From: Paraspadella gotoi
Lineage: Eukaryota; Chaetognatha
Direction of reading: 5' to 3'
Assembly: GCA_051294375.1 (NCBI GenBank)
Contig: CM119265.1
Coordinates: 24,409,861-24,473,860, forward strand
Length of the DNA: 64,000 nucleotides
Of this stretch, positions 44,166-57,790 are shown one piece after another. The position numbers and the translations under genes were made by a program. The notes under the pieces were generated by a model. That model did not search any database. It saw only the letters and a program-made list of their open reading frames with translations, and had not been told where the DNA came from. The first letter of the stretch is position 1; each line of letters opens with the position of its first letter.

Positions 44166-44438
44166 CGTGACGAAGTCAACTGATCGAAAGATTAAGAGAA
44201 TTTTTAAATCAGGCAATGAAATGGCGTTAAATTGTTAACCATCCTTCAACCGTATGATCCCGACGAATACAATTACTCCGTCGCCCAGCAACCGCGCCAC
44301 AAAGCGGCCTCGGTGGCATTTGGCGTGAGTGGCAATGTTTCGCCAATTTGATTCGCGAGAATTGACGCCGGCAAACGCGACCAGTGAAGAGCAGGGCAGG
44401 GCGACGCCTCCCGCTCTGCCACCCACCACGACCTCCTT

Positions 44439-44463
44439 NNNNNNNNNNNNNNNNNNNNNNNNN
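44439..44463. other. 25-N assembly gap at the G/H junction
   Basis: Exactly 25 N between the end of G and the start of H. Confidence 0.95.
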
Positions 44464-46392
44464 CGCACGCGCAAATCGAAGACGGGTCCCCACACGACCT
44501 CGCTCTGTCTCCGGAGCGGACGTTACAGTCTGTTGGTCCGGAAAATTGTAAAAATACAAATGGTTTGAAACTGGCTCATGTATGGAACTACAAGGGTGGA
44601 ACCAAAAGGATGGATTCAAAGAGATAGAACCAAAATGGTGGAACCAAAAGGATGAAATCTATGGAAAATTATGGAACCAAGTCTAAATTGAGTTGTCACT
44701 TGCCTTAAAACCAAAATATTGAATAAAACAAAAACAAAACTTAAAAGAAGAAGAAACATAGAAAATGGTGCGAAAGAATAAAAATCAGGGAATTACGTAC
44801 AAAGATGAAATCAAGCTGGAGATTTCTTCTTAAATTTCAAAAAAGTAAATAATTTTACCGGCGTAAAATTCCATTCCTTCATTAAAATTCCTTAAGGTGA
44901 TTGTCACTTTAATTCCATCGCGTATTCCCTCGAAAGAAATTATTTAAATAAACTCGCGTTCATTAATCAAATAGATTTCTAATTTTTCCTCCCAAAACTT
45001 TTACCTCTACCGCTGACGGACCCAAACTGCGAGAATCGAAAAAGATGNNNNNNNNNNNNNNNNNNNNNNNNNNNNNNNNNNNNNNNNNNNNNNNNNNNNN
45101 NNNNNNNNNNNNNNNNNNNNNNNNNNNNNNNNNNNNNNNNNNNNNNNNNNNNNNNNNNNNNNNNNNNNNNNNNNNNNNNNNNNNNNNNNNNNNNNNNNNN
45201 NNNNNNNNNNNNNNNNNNNNNNNNNNNNNNNNNNNNNNNNNNNNNNNNNNNNNNNNNNNNNNNNNNNNNNNNNNNNNNNNNNNNNNNNNNNNNNNNNNNN
45301 NNNNNNNNNNNNNNNNNNNNNNNNNNNNNNNNNNNNNNNNNNNNNNNNNNNNNNNNNNNNNNNNNNNNNNNNNNNNNNNNNNNNNNNNNNNNNNNNNNNN
45401 NNNNNNNNNNNNNNNNNNNNNNNNNNNNNNNNNNNNNNNNNNNNNNNNNNNNNNNNNNNNNNNNNNNNNNNNNNNNNNNNNNNNNNNNNNNNNNNNNNNN
45501 NNNNNNNNNNNNNNNNNNNNNNNNNNNNNNNNNNNNNNNNNNNNNNNNNNNNNNNNNNNNNNNNNNNNNNNNNNNNNNNNNNNNNNNNNNNNNNNNNNNN
45601 NNNNNNNNNNNNNNNNNNNNNNNNNNNNNNNNNNNNNNNNNNNNNNNNNNNNNNNNNNNNNNNNNNNNNNNNNNNNNNNNNNNNNNNNNNNNNNNNNNNN
45701 NNNNNNNNNNNNNNNNNNNNNNNNNNNNNNNNNNNNNNNNNNNNNNNNNNNNNNNNNNNNNNNNNNNNNNNNNNNNNNNNNNNNNNNNNNNNNNNNNNNN
45801 NNNNNNNNNNNNNNNNNNNNNNNNNNNNNNNNNNNNNNNNNNNNNNNNNNNNNNNNNNNNNNNNNNNNNNNNNNNNNNNNNNNNNNNNNNNNNNNNNNNN
45901 NNNNNNNNNNNNNNNNNNNNNNNNNNNNNNNNNNNNNNNNNNNNNNNNNNNNNNNNNNNNNNNNNNNNNNNNNNNNNNNNNNNNNNNNNNNNNNNNNNNN
46001 NNNNNNNNNNNNNNNNNNNNNNNNNNNNTGTGGGTCCGTTAATCTGTAGGTCTGTGGGTGTAAATTGGAAACGGGTTGTTGGAGATCCGAGGAGACGGAG
46101 GAAGCGCAGCGGCCAGAGTGTAAATCCGTCAAGGGAAGATGTGGCATAAGAATTTGAATGTTCTGCCGGAAAAAGAGACGAGAGAGAAAGGGAAAAAAAG
46201 GAAAGAAAGGAAAAGGAAAGGTGAGGCGGTGTTAAAGAATTGTGCCTTGGGGGGCAAAAGAAAAGAAAGGAAAAGAAAAAAAAGAAAGGGATGAGAAGAA
46301 TGAAGATAGAATAAGACAGTCATATATGAATCTGGAGACAAAAGAAAGGTAAATGGTAAAGATTATAAAGGTTATAAAGGTAAACTATAAAA

Positions 46393-46478
46393 AAAGAAAG
46401 AAAAGAAAAGAAAAGAAAAGAAAAGAAAAGAAAAGAAAAGAAAAGAAAAGAAAAGAAAAGAAAAGAAAAGAAAAGAAA
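46393..46478 (+). repeat. (AAAAG)n pentanucleotide repeat
   Basis: About 17 nearly pure units. Lys-rich frames here are artefacts. Confidence 0.95.
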
Positions 46479-47116
46479 GCGGGCAGCGGACGGAAAGTGG
46501 AGGGAAAAAGAATCCTTGTTCTATTTGCTTCAGTTTTCGGTTTCTTGAGGCTCAATTTCATCAGCATACAAATGTATTTTCGGAATAACAAATTGTCTCG
46601 AGAAAATATATTATTTATACAGTCGCTTTAAAAATGCGTATTGACTGGGAAAAGCCTTTTTTTTTTTTTTTTGGAAGGAAATAGCCAAAATAAAGTTGGA
46701 AACTGACTTGAAAGAAAGTTTATATCATCTCATCGATGTCAAGATACGAATTTTCTATTTTTTCTTTTCTCTTTTGTATCTTTTGTTTATTTTCCAATGT
46801 TTTCGCAGCGAGCGTCGGTTTTCTGGCTTAAATTTTATCTCCTGCATATAATTAAACATAAACACGTTCAAATTCGCCAGAATTAAAATGTAATAAATAA
46901 TATTCCCAATCATTCAATAATTATTCAGTTCCGTGATGAGTGCAATATAGGTGTTAAAGAGTTTATAATGATTTTTATCTGAATTGAGCCCTGACCTTTT
47001 ATTTTTGGAAGGCTCAAATATCTGAATTTGAAGTTTAATTGAACGACTCGAATAATTCTGTTTAAAGCCACTAATTGGTTGAATTTTATACATTGAATTT
47101 GAATAACTGGTCTCTC

Positions 47117-47420
47117 ATTGGTTAATAATAACTAGTAGATGATTTGATTTTATTCTCAGAATGTGAACTCTCCTCTCATTGGTTGTTATAATTTTGTCCT
47201 TGTATATAAAAGGAGAGTAAATTCTCTGAGACCATCAGGTATTAAATGATATTCGTAAAATTACTTGAATATGGTAATTAATTAATTAATTAAGTTTTCA
47301 TGTAGCTTTGAACTACTGCTGTAGCTGCTGCGTCTCGGCTCAGCTGCTGCATCTTGGCTCTGTTGCTTATCTCTGTCATGCTGATGCACGTCTCTCAATG
47401 AATATTGAATACTTAATAAA
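47117..47420 (+). promoter_or_regulatory. LTR-like promoter and poly(A) signal (copy H)
   Basis: Same elements as copy G: ATTGG at 47117 and 47178, TATATAAAAGG at 47203-47213, AATAAA at 47415-47420. Confidence 0.5.
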
Positions 47421-50400
47421 GTTATTATTCTCCTTTTATCTTTTGATATACGGATTGAGTTAATATTAAGTCGAGATTAAGCACTGCTCAAACAATGTTC
47501 TCATCTGAAACTGAAACCCCCCCCAAGTAATAGGTTAGTTGAATGTAATGATTTACTTTTAAGCTGAGAAAACAAAGCATCTTAAAAGTTTTGCAAAATT
47601 GATATGAATATCTAAGATCCAGTCAACTAGTAAATAACTAAATTTAACTTAATTTAAAAGAATGACAAAAAAGATGATGATGTATGATCTCACACGATAT
47701 GATTTCATACAATAAAACGAGACCAAAGAAAGACGAAAAGCATTTTAAATCCAGGACACGTTTCGTTCATCACAAAAAGAGGTGGATATGGAACACGGGC
47801 GGATGGTGAACGAGAACAGATGGTGAAAGGGGATGGGTAGATTTGTGAATCAACTATTTAAAATAAACTGTAACTTAATATGATCCGGTTAATCAAAGTA
47901 AAATGGGCGGGTGATTGAAAAAATAAGTGGCGAATGGAAAGCGAACTTAGGAAGAAGCGGCAATCGGTCAATGAATATGTGACTTGTTGAATATAAATTA
48001 AAGGCCTCTGAATTAAAACTCGACCCGTGAAGTGAGAGATGTAGTGAAAGATGAAATATAAGATGAAGTGAGAAATTAAGTGACAGATGAAGTAAAGAAT
48101 CGAAGTGAAAGATCGAGATATTTTTGACGATAAAAAAAATGAAGTCGCACTCGGTGAAATTCTATGATGAACAAAAGACTTTATTTTTTTTTTATTCTTC
48201 AATTTCTGCTCGAGCAAAAAGAAAAATAAAAAAAAATAGGATTCCATTTTTTTTTCTGGTTCTACGAACACGAAGCGCATTGAACATTTTTCTCTTCTTA
48301 CTTGCGTCCTGTTCCCTTCTGTTCTCTGTTCTGTTCTCTTCTTCTGTTCTTTTCTTAATTGCGTCCTGTTCTCTTCTTCCTTGGGTCCTGTTCTCTTCTG
48401 TTCTGTTCTTTTCGCCTGTTTTCTTCTTCATTGCGTCATGTTCTTAATTCCATGTATTTCTTTCTCTCTCTTATCATCTTCAATCTTTTTTTTCTACCTC
48501 CCTTCCTCCCTTCCCTCTCGCTTTTCTCGCTCTTTCTACTCAATTCCTTCATCTTTCTCCTTTTTTTTCTCTCTCTCTCTCTCTCTTTCTATTTTTCCTC
48601 TCTCTATCTCTCTCTCTACCTCCATCTCACCCTCTCTCTCTCACCCCCTCTCTCTCTCTCCCTCTCTCCTCTCCAGGGGGTTAGAACCGATCATCATTTC
48701 CATCAATTAACATTCCGTCCATTTCTCGCTCGACCACTGTTTTTTTTTTTTTTTTTCCTTTTTCGTTCCGTGCCTTTAGGTTTTAGTTAACATATTTTTT
48801 TTTTAAATTCAACTAGTAATAAAACTTTTTTCCCGTTGCAAGAAGCGTAAAAATAAAAAGGAAAAGAAGAGGAAAAATTAGTTAAAAAAAAGTTAATTGA
48901 ATTAAAATTTCAAACGGGGACGGGAAAGGAGAAAAATAAAATTTAAAAGAGAGTTTTTAATTTTATTTTAATTCGGCTGGCTGAATTTTTAGAAATAAAA
49001 ACAACACCCTCTGTATGGTTAATTATTTGAGCCGGGGACAATGAAAAATTTATTCAGATATTGTTTTGCTGTCGTCGTCGTCGTCTTTCTCGTTTTTCAC
49101 TGGTTTGATATAAATATATTAGAGATCAGTCAATTATGTATCAACGATCAATCCAATCCGACATTGAGTCGCGAGATCGTTCCCTGTTTTTATAGAGGTC
49201 AGGGAAAAGACTGCAAGAGGTGAGGCGCGGCGAAGTAGCGAGGCAACTCACTTTAGCTCCTTTTATAATGTCCTAAGCTATTGTTTAATTTTAAAACGTA
49301 ACAAAGAAGGTCAACCAAAAATGAAACGATCATCGTCGTCGTCGTCGTCGTCCGCATGATGCATCTGTCATCGTGGAATTTTCCATCAGTGAGAAAAGAC
49401 TAATGAATAGAATGCGGCACTCATCGTCGTCGTCGTTGTCGTCGATTTCTCTGGTCCTGTTGATGTCGTTGTTTTATTCGTTGTTGTTGTCGTCGTCGTC
49501 CTTCCATCACGCAGTCTCATCATTTCAGAAGGGCTAACGACCCAACCGGGATACGGGACCATCGCGTTGTTGTTGTTGTTCTTGTCGTTGTCGTTGTTCT
49601 TGTTTTGGTTACGTCGTCGTCGTCGTCGTCGTCGTCATCGTTGATGATTTTAATTAAACATTTGATTAATTAAATCGGTAGATCGAGTTTAGTCGATTTT
49701 ACGGATCGAGTATTAAATCTTTTTTTTTTTAGTAATTCTATTGTTCGATTGACTGTTTATCTGGCGAGCATTGCAATTTGTACCCCTTCAATTGTGGCCC
49801 GGACATAATTTCATATCATTAGATACCGGGGTCGCCGCCCCCTTGTTGCTTATCCTTCGAAAAGCGTACTGCCGGTCGTAAAACGCCGAATGTAAAACTT
49901 CTAAGCCCCGGGCCTCGTTTCATCGATGAAGAGGGGACTCTCGAAGCCGACTTAGCTCCTTATCCAAAATGATCCGTCTAACCAAACCCCTAACCATAAT
50001 CCTCAATAACTAACCTAATTCCGCTCGGAAGCAGAAATGGGCCATTTTCGGGACATTTGGCCCACTTCGTCTTTTCTTCGCTTGGTGGCGATTTTATCGA
50101 CGTCGCTTATCGCATAGCTTGTCAAAATGCTTGATCGTCATCAGCGTCATCATTTTGATTTTTCGCCAAAATGCTTGGTCTTGGTCGACAACGACTTCGC
50201 CTCAACTTAGTCAATTGAGATCAAAACGCTGCTTTATCCAGGTCACTCTTTGTCACAGTGGTTGTAAGCGCGATAGTTGTCGTTGCAATCATCCCTCAAC
50301 GAAATGCTTGGTCACGTAAATCATCATGCCTTGCTTTATACTAGAACTCGTTTTTTTTTTCAATTTTGTAGTCATCCTGTTGGTCTTTGTCGTCGTCATT

Positions 50401-50821
50401 ATAGTCGTCGCCGTCATCATCGTTCAAGCATTCGTCGTCGTCGCCGTCGTCGTCGCAGTCGTCGTCATCGTCGTCATCATCGTCCTCCTTTCCCCTTAAC
50501 GATCCAACGCGAGACGAGACACGATTAGCATCTGGAAAATCGACGGAGGGTTGAGAGAACCGAGAGCGGCAGCCGAGGTGAGTCTGAGGAGGGTTGACCC
50601 TACCTTGGGCCGGAAACGGGGGCCCGGGACGGTTTCTACCTTTTTCCTTACCCTATTTATTTCGGAGGAAGTTTTTACCTGATTTTATATTTTGAAATAA
50701 GTAGTCGATTTTAGGGTTTAGACTTAACACGAATGTCGCTCGCCACTTTCAACGAAACAATATTAAAATTCGATTGAAACCGATTTAGACTAAAGCAGTC
50801 AACGCCGACTTATGAAGATTC

Positions 50822-50971
50822 GGACCTAACTTGGACCTAACAAAACTTGGACCTAACAAAACTTGGACCTAACAAAACTTGGACCTCACAAAACTTGGAC
50901 CTAACAAAACTTGGACCTAACAAAACTTGGACCTAACAAAACTTGGACCTAACAAAACTTGGACCTAACAA
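50822..50971 (+). repeat. 16-bp minisatellite, 10 units (copy H)
   Basis: Clean units of TTGGACCTAACAAAAC, with the fifth carrying CTCACA. Same unit number and variant position as copy G. Confidence 0.95.
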
Positions 50972-51131
50972 GCTAATAAGCCTTCCCTCATAGCAAAAAT
51001 CCTGGCTAAGAAAAAATTATGCTTGGTTCGATGTGATGCGATGTGATGAGTGATAACAATGATTTAAAATCGGGAGAGCAAAATTTACAATCTACAATGT
51101 ACTATGCTGGAGATAACGTGAGCCTTTAATT

Positions 51132-51265
<134 letters not shown>

Positions 51266-51545
51266 CGTTGACGAAGTCAACTGATCGAAAGATTAAGATT
51301 TTTAAATCAGGCAATGAAATGGCGTTAAAATTGTTAACCATCCTTCAACCGTATGATCCCGACGAATAACAATTACTCCGTCGCCCAGCAACCGCGCCAC
51401 AAAGCGGCCTCGGTGGCAATTTGGCGTGAGTGGCAATGTTTCGCCAATTTGATTCCGCGAGGAATTGACGCCGGCCAAACGCGACCCAGTGAAGAGCAGG
51501 TGCAGGGCGACGCCTCCCGCTCTGCCACCCACCACGACCTCCTTC

Positions 51546-52010
51546 CCCGCCATCTATTTCCACTTCTCACTTCCCTTTGTGGAAAACAACAACAACAACA
51601 ACAACAGCTTTTTCCTTTCCTTAAACACTCTCCTTTTTTATACATATTTTTTATTTAATCCTTTAACTTTTCTAATTTCAGAAAATATTCTATGATAAAT
51701 TTGAAATTTCTGTCATCGACTTTTCCTTCTCATTATTTATAATCTCTCACAATTCCATATACATTTATCTTCCAGTGCCAAGCATCCTGCCTCTTTGCTG
51801 TATTCCCCTCTATTCTTTTATTCTCTTTACTTTCTCCGTCCATATACTCACCTTATTTCTTCAATCTTCTTTCTTCTCCTCTTCTACCCCCCCCCCTCTG
51901 ATCATACGCCTTCTCTCTTCTCCCAACCTTAGCCCCTGCATCAGTCTATCCCTTACTAGAGTTTAGCGAAAGTTATACTATATGAAAATTCTAAGAGTCA
52001 ATAAGGAACA
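51546..52010. other. Pyrimidine-rich unique sequence
   Basis: It contains a CAA run at 51587-51606 and T/C-rich runs. No gene recognised. Confidence 0.5.
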
Positions 52011-52012
52011 AC

Positions 52013-54191
52013 GTACGACACAATGAAAAATAACGTGGCGAAACGGTTCGTGCTGATTTTGTACATTAAAATTGTTTCTGAACCAAATTAATTGTCATTA
52101 CTTTTGGTAATATGTGCGATATCACTACTGGACATTACTGTATCTGACCATAACCCTTGGCCATCAACAAAAAAGCTAACTAGATCAAAAATAGTAAAAA
52201 AGATGAAGCAATATAGCTCGAAACGCTTACAAAATTTTAGACCATTGCTTTTATAAATGCAAAAAAATATTAATTATTTAAAACAAAACTTTAACGATAA
52301 CTTAATAGTTAACCGAGACCAAGATGAATATTTTTTCCCATCATTTCCTCAATTTATATGAATCATTTGTTTGTAAATAGTTAATTAATCTAAATAACAA
52401 TATGACAATTCATTTCAATTCTTTATGAATGGGAAGTTTTTTCTGCTTACTCCCTTGTGTCTAATTATTTAATATTTTAAAGGTATTTTCAAAAACCTTA
52501 TATAATTACTATATTTTCATTTTTTTTCAATTCTTTCAAACAAAAACAACATCAATAAAAACATTTTAAATTATAAAAAAAAATTTATTGAATGATTTGG
52601 AAAAAAATATTTTGAAACTGAGAATAATGGATTATGAGTCAGGAAAAAATTTTTGCAATTCTAAAAAAATCAGCCTCAAGCCTTTCGATTTTTCTAGAGG
52701 CTGATTTTTTTTTTTTGATATTTTGATTTTCTATGCAAAACCATTATTCTCAATGAGCATAGGTCGGACAAAATTTTTTTCCAACAATTTGAAAAAATTT
52801 CAACTTTTCTAATTAAGCTTTTTTGGGGGAAATTAATAAATAAATTATTATACAATGGGTACATCTGAAAGTGATATGTCTCTAAATGACAAAAAATTTT
52901 CTTCAAGTTTTATTTTGAAATTTAAGTATTGTATAGCAATAGAAATAAGTGAGATACCCCGCTTTGCCAAAATTTTTATTTAACAAAGATTTGTACTGCG
53001 TAATTTAAAAAAAAGTTTTTTTTTTAATAACTTTTGAAAGAAAGAGGTAGCAAGGTGGATGTGGTATCAATTAAAGCCCAATCATGGGACACCTTTCTAA
53101 AAAGTTTTATTAAATTAAATCCATAAATCTTTACATAGCTTTTGTTTAAATCAGAGTTAAAAGTATAACAAGTTTTTTTTTTTTAAATTCAATGAAGGCA
53201 TATGAAATTTTTTCTTTTTCTTTTGTAATTTGAAAAAGGAAAGACTGAATTACATTTTGTTTATTAAATTTTCTTTATTCCATAAATTGCTTATATTTTT
53301 CAGTTAAAGTAAAAAACAAGCAAAATTTATGTTGTAGCTTGATAAAATGTATTTTTAAATATTAAATGATAAATACAAAAATGTTTTCAGCTTGATATAA
53401 CAGTCTGGACATCTACTTTCTTGTCTGTGAAAAAAAAATCATCATTTTTCATTATCTTTAGCTGAAAACTAAAAGCTTGACAAACTGCTTGTTTATCATA
53501 ATAAAGTTGTAAAAAATTATATGCTGGTAACATATTTGACAAAGAAAAACATCATTGTGTTAAATTGTATTGATATTTTTTTTTAAATATAGCAAGGAAT
53601 TTAATTTTATTATTTATCATCCATTTTAATTAAGAAAAATATTTCTCGTAATAGCCATTGGAAAGGGTTCATTGACTGACTTAATGATGAAATTTTTTAG
53701 ATTTCTTTACTGCCCCATTTCACAAGATATAAAAGGTCATGTTATATGTCAAAAAGTCCAGATTATCTGTACCCTTCTGCAACCTGCATTCCCAAAGTTT
53801 CTTTTTTTCCTTTCAATGTATTAAATAAAAAAAATTATTTGAGAGAACAATTGGCGTGGAGGATGCTATGGTAAGCCTTAGTTACCCCACTTCCCGATCG
53901 TTTTTAAATAAGGTTTTTTTTCCATCTATTTGAGACATACACTAACTATTAGTACTATTATTTTTTTATATACAATTCTATGAATAAATTGAATAAGTAA
54001 CTTTTTAAAAAATTTATCATCTTTCACCCTATATTCAGTCAATCTAAAAAAACAAAAAGATTTTGCATTGATATTTTGGATATCAACATATGAAACTATA
54101 ACGTTTCAAAAAATAAAAAGAAATATAATATTGAACAGTGATTTTTTTTAGCACGGAAACATAAGTTACGCCATTTTTCATTGTGTCGTAC
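52013..54191. mobile_element. AT-rich element with terminal inverted repeats
   Basis: The left end reads GTACGACACAATGAAAAAT (52013-52031). The right end carries its exact reverse complement at 54173-54191. Weaker similarity continues inward to a shared CGTGCT about 45 bp in. The 2.2-kb interior is AT-rich without an ORF above about 70 codons, so it is non-autonomous or decayed. It contains nested hairpins at 52569-52800. A target duplication could not be settled. The superfamily is not recognised. It ends about 30 bp before the fold-back element copy 2. Confidence 0.7.
52591..52790. repeat. Nested hairpins inside the TIR element
   Basis: Inner stem AAAAAATCAGCCTC (52664-52677) with GAGGCTGATTTTTT (52697-52710), 14 perfect pairs. 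Outer stems TGAGAATAATGG (52619-52630) with CCATTATTCTCA (52741-52752), and TTGGAAAAAAAT with ATTTTTTTCCAA further out. Confidence 0.8.
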
Positions 54192-54221
54192 CACAAGTAA
54201 ACACTAATTTAGTTCATTAAA

Positions 54222-54622
54222 AAATTCATTTCAAAATAGGTTTTTCTTAGTTTTGATGGCGGATTTGAATTCTTCGTCAAAAGTTGAAAAAAGAAGGCAA
54301 GAAATATATTTAAAAGTGGATTAAAAGTTCAAAAAACTACATTTAATATATATAACAAAATAATTTTCAGTTTAAAATATAGATTTTTCTGATTTTTGAC
54401 CATAAACTTTTTATGACGAATCCAAATCTGTAAGGAAATCTCACAAAAAACCATTTTGAAATTTTAAAATTTATAGGATTAGTACTAAGTGTAATTGTGT
54501 ATATATATAGCCTACTGCGTAAATTGCCAAATTTATATGTTCAACAGTACAATGTTGTTTATTCCTCACTTTTTATCAATTTTAATAAATTTAAAGTTAA
54601 ATTTAGAATTTTTACTACGCCA
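54222..54622. repeat. Fold-back repeat element, copy 2
   Basis: It shares TTTCAAAATAGG, GGATTTGAATTC, TCGTCAAAAGTTGA, GACGAATCCAAATCTG, GGATTAGTACTA, CCTACTGCGTAAATTG and ACTACGCC with 1-458, in the same order and orientation. The arms are shortened by internal deletion. Confidence 0.75.
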
Positions 54623-54748
54623 TATCCCTCAACAGTTCACTCCCCCCTCCTTCCCCTTTAGATACACCGGCCGCGCCCATTTCCGGTGCGAAAGGAAAAA
54701 AAACCCCGGGGTTCAAAGTTGATCCATTCCTCGTGAACCATCAACAGT

Positions 54749-54750
<2 letters not shown>

Positions 54751-54815
<65 letters not shown>

Positions 54816-55250
54816 AGAGCAAAAAAATACAAAAACTGTCGACGGTAGACGTTGTTCAAACGGAAACTGTCTTCGGAATTCCATAGATCGAGAAAAGAAA
54901 AGCGTATGTATGTATGTATGTATAGAAATTTAACTTCCTCCTCACGTGGACTGGATCGTGGTTTAAAAATAAAACACTTGAAAGACAAAGACGACGACNN
55001 NNNNNNNNNNNNNNNNNNNNNNNNNNNNNNNNNNNNNNNNNNNNNNNNNNNNNNNNNNNNNNNNNNNNNNNNNNNNNNNNNNNNNNNNNNNNNNNNNNNN
55101 NNNNNNNNNNNNNNNNNNNNNNNNNNNNNNNNNNNNNNNNNNNNNNNNNNNNNNNNNNNNNNNNNNNNNNNNNNNNNNNNNNNNNNNNNNNNNNNNNNNN
55201 NNNNNNNNNNNNNNNNNNNNNNNNNNNNNNNNNNGAGAGAGAGAGAGAGA
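54751..55250. repeat. (GA)n tract, GTAT repeat and 236-N gap
   Basis: GA 54751-54812, TATG units at 54905-54924, N 54999-55234, then GA to 55250. Confidence 0.9.
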
Positions 55251-55429
55251 CACGAAAAAAGCGTCTCGGGTCGGGAATATTTCTTTCTCTCTTTGAGATT
55301 TTCCATCAAAAATCGAGAGAGAAAAAAAAGTTGAAAAAAAAGAAAAAAAAAGAAAAAAAAGAAAAAAGCCCTTGAGACATTTGCGGAGGTTTGAGTCGTC
55401 GAATCGACCAACCGTCTCAACGACTTTGC

Positions 55430-55580
55430 TGCAGACGTCTTTGCTTCTCTTCTTCTTTTCCCTCTTCCTCCTCCTTCTCCTCTTCCTCCTCATCCTCCTC
55501 CCGCTCTTTTTTTCAACCTCTTCTTTTTCTTCTTCTTCTTCTTCTTCTTCTTCTTCTTCTTCTTCTTTTTCTTTTTCTTC
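55430..55580 (+). repeat. (CTT)n and CTC-rich tract
   Basis: CTTCTTCTT at about 55520-55567, with TCCTC words before. Ser/Leu frames are artefacts. Confidence 0.9.
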
Positions 55581-55667
55581 CCCCTTTTACCCTCTCTTTT
55601 CTCTCTTTCTTAACCCTACCCTTCTTTTCTTGACATAACATCTCACTCCACACAAAAGATTTTCACT

Positions 55668-55792
<125 letters not shown>

Positions 55793-55813
55793 AAAATCCT
55801 TCTGAACCCAAGT

Positions 55814-56239
55814 TTAGCTTTCCTTTTCAACCTTCTTCTTTACTTTGATTCTCATGTCCCTCTCTTCCTCCCTCTCCGCCCTCTCTTCTTCTTCATTCTC
55901 GCATCTGCTCCCTCGCACCTCCCACCGCCCCACTTCGCTCAAATGGCACCTGGCGACCGCCGCGCCAGACATAAGCAGATGTCTGTTGCATTCAGTTACA
56001 TCCGGGGAGACGTCTCGATGCGGCAAAGATTGCGACGACTTTTCCACAGAGAAATCAGTTAGATCCGGATGATGTTTCTTGCACGTAACGGTTTCGGTCC
56101 CCCAAGTGCGTGCGATTTCCAACTGCAATGCAAACTGCAAAGATTTAAAGCATCGTATATGCGTGCACAAGGCAACCCCGCATGCGAATGTTAACAAGCC
56201 TCTTTTTCTCTGTTCCCGAGCAATCCCCCCAAAGGACAA
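55814..56239 (-). other. Unrecognised 141-codon open frame
   Basis: A minus-strand frame starting MSFGGIAREQ. It has moderate complexity for about 105 residues, then ends in Glu/Arg/Lys-rich sequence from the CT-rich flank. No domain, signal peptide or membrane segment. No promoter or splice support. Chance remains the likeliest explanation. Confidence 0.12.
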
Positions 56240-56338
56240 TGTGTCATCTAAAAAAAAACACGCATTGCCCTAACCCGAGCACCGTCTGCGCGAGCATAGG
56301 GTGCGCATTACACGCGTTTGCACGCACTCGACGATTCA

Positions 56339-56655
56339 NNNNNNNNNNNNNNNNNNNNNNNNNNNNNNNNNNNNNNNNNNNNNNNNNNNNNNNNNNNNNN
56401 NNNNNNNNNNNNNNNNNNNNNNNNNNNNNNNNNNNNNNNNNNNNNNNNNNNNNNNNNNNNNNNNNNNNNNNNNNNNNNNNNNNNNNNNNNNNNNNNNNNN
56501 NNNNNNNNNNNNNNNNNNNNNNNNNNNNNNNNNNNNNNNNNNNNNNNNNNNNNNNNNNNNNNNNNNNNNNNNNNNNNNNNNNNNNNNNNNNNNNNNNNNN
56601 NNNNNNNNNNNNNNNNNNNNNNNNNNNNNNNNNNNNNNNNNNNNNNNNNNNNNNN
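56339..56655. other. 317-N gap
   Basis: Unsequenced. A CT tract follows at 56656-56675. Confidence 0.95.
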
Positions 56656-56679
56656 TCTATCTCTCTCTCCTCCTTCCTC

Positions 56680-57540
56680 CTTTCGCCCAGAGAGAGACGG
56701 GCTCGGCGCGAAAGAAGCCATAATTTTTCATTACACGATTAATTGTTAAGGGCCTTTACTTTCAAAGTGAGGGGCCCCCTTTTTTTTTCTGTGGGACTGA
56801 CTAAAAACGGGCATCGTAAAAAAAAAGGATCCCCTTCCCCGAAATCTTTCCAATCGTTCCATAAACTTACCTCAACTCACCCGATCAACCCCTTACCCCC
56901 TTTGAACCTCCCATTTCTCAGAAATGTGTAATGGCGACATTAATCTCTTTTCTTTCAGTCGGATGAACAAGCAAGAAGGATGAATTTTCTTTCCAAGCAT
57001 TCAACTCTACCAATCAGACGGAACGAGAGAGACAGACCAAGCATTATATGTATTTTTTTTTTGTTATCAGTTATTCCGTTTGTTTTAATCGGTTATTAGT
57101 TAAGATAATTACTTTTTTTTATTTTCTCTTTCAACCGACCGATCAATGGTTTTCGTTTTCTCATCTGATTAACCAATTATAAAAAGTCAAGAAAAAAAAA
57201 ACTATTCACATCTACACAAAGGAATGTATTTAATTATTTATTATTTAATTATTTCTCTTCCTCTTAGCTTAGTTTTAATCATTAATAAGTTTTTAACTAT
57301 TCTCTTCTATTCCAATATTTGGAAATTTACGTCTATTTTTAGGTCTAGGTTTATTTTCATCGGCACGTCCCTTCAATCGATCGGATTAACACTCGCGACA
57401 CGGACCTCATTTTTTTTTTCCTTTGTTTTTTTTTTTCCTTTCAACGTTTGAACACAAAGAGGAAATAAAACTTTTTTTTTCTTCCGATCTTTTATCTCTG
57501 AGAAAACCCGAGGGCCCGTTCCTCTCCGTCTCGTGGTCGG
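56680..57540. other. Intergenic sequence, nothing recognised
   Basis: Mixed then AT-rich (57050-57350), with T runs at 57413-57437 and 57470-57481. No supportable gene. Confidence 0.5.
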
Positions 57541-57790
57541 TGGCGGCAGACAGAGGAAGACAAATACAGGAGAATCAGGACAGAACAGTGAACAAAATAG
57601 ACAAGGCAAACAACAATAGCAAGCAGCACAGAAAGACAAGAACAGGAACGCAAAGAACGCATCAGAAACGCACACAACACAGACAAGAAAGCAACCAAGA
57701 ACAGCCACAACAGAAACAACAGAACAGCACAAGCAACAGAAGCAAAGCACAGAAAGAACATGCATACACCGTCCCATGCAAAGACAAGTA
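57540..57790 (+). repeat. CAA/CAG-rich, purine-skewed stretch
   Basis: Dense ACA, CAA, CAG and AGACAA words with very few T. The complementary 217-aa minus frame (57373-58026) is Cys/Val/Leu-rich only because of this skew and shows no domain. Confidence 0.65.

Noticed and set aside
44963-46147. 394-codon minus-strand and 334-codon plus-strand frames
   Set aside because: Almost entirely the 981-N gap.
54733-54933. Glu-Arg repeat protein frames at GA tracts (here, 33298-33547, 43736-43952, 51130-51369)
   Set aside because: Pure translation of (GA)n microsatellites, open in several frames and on both strands.
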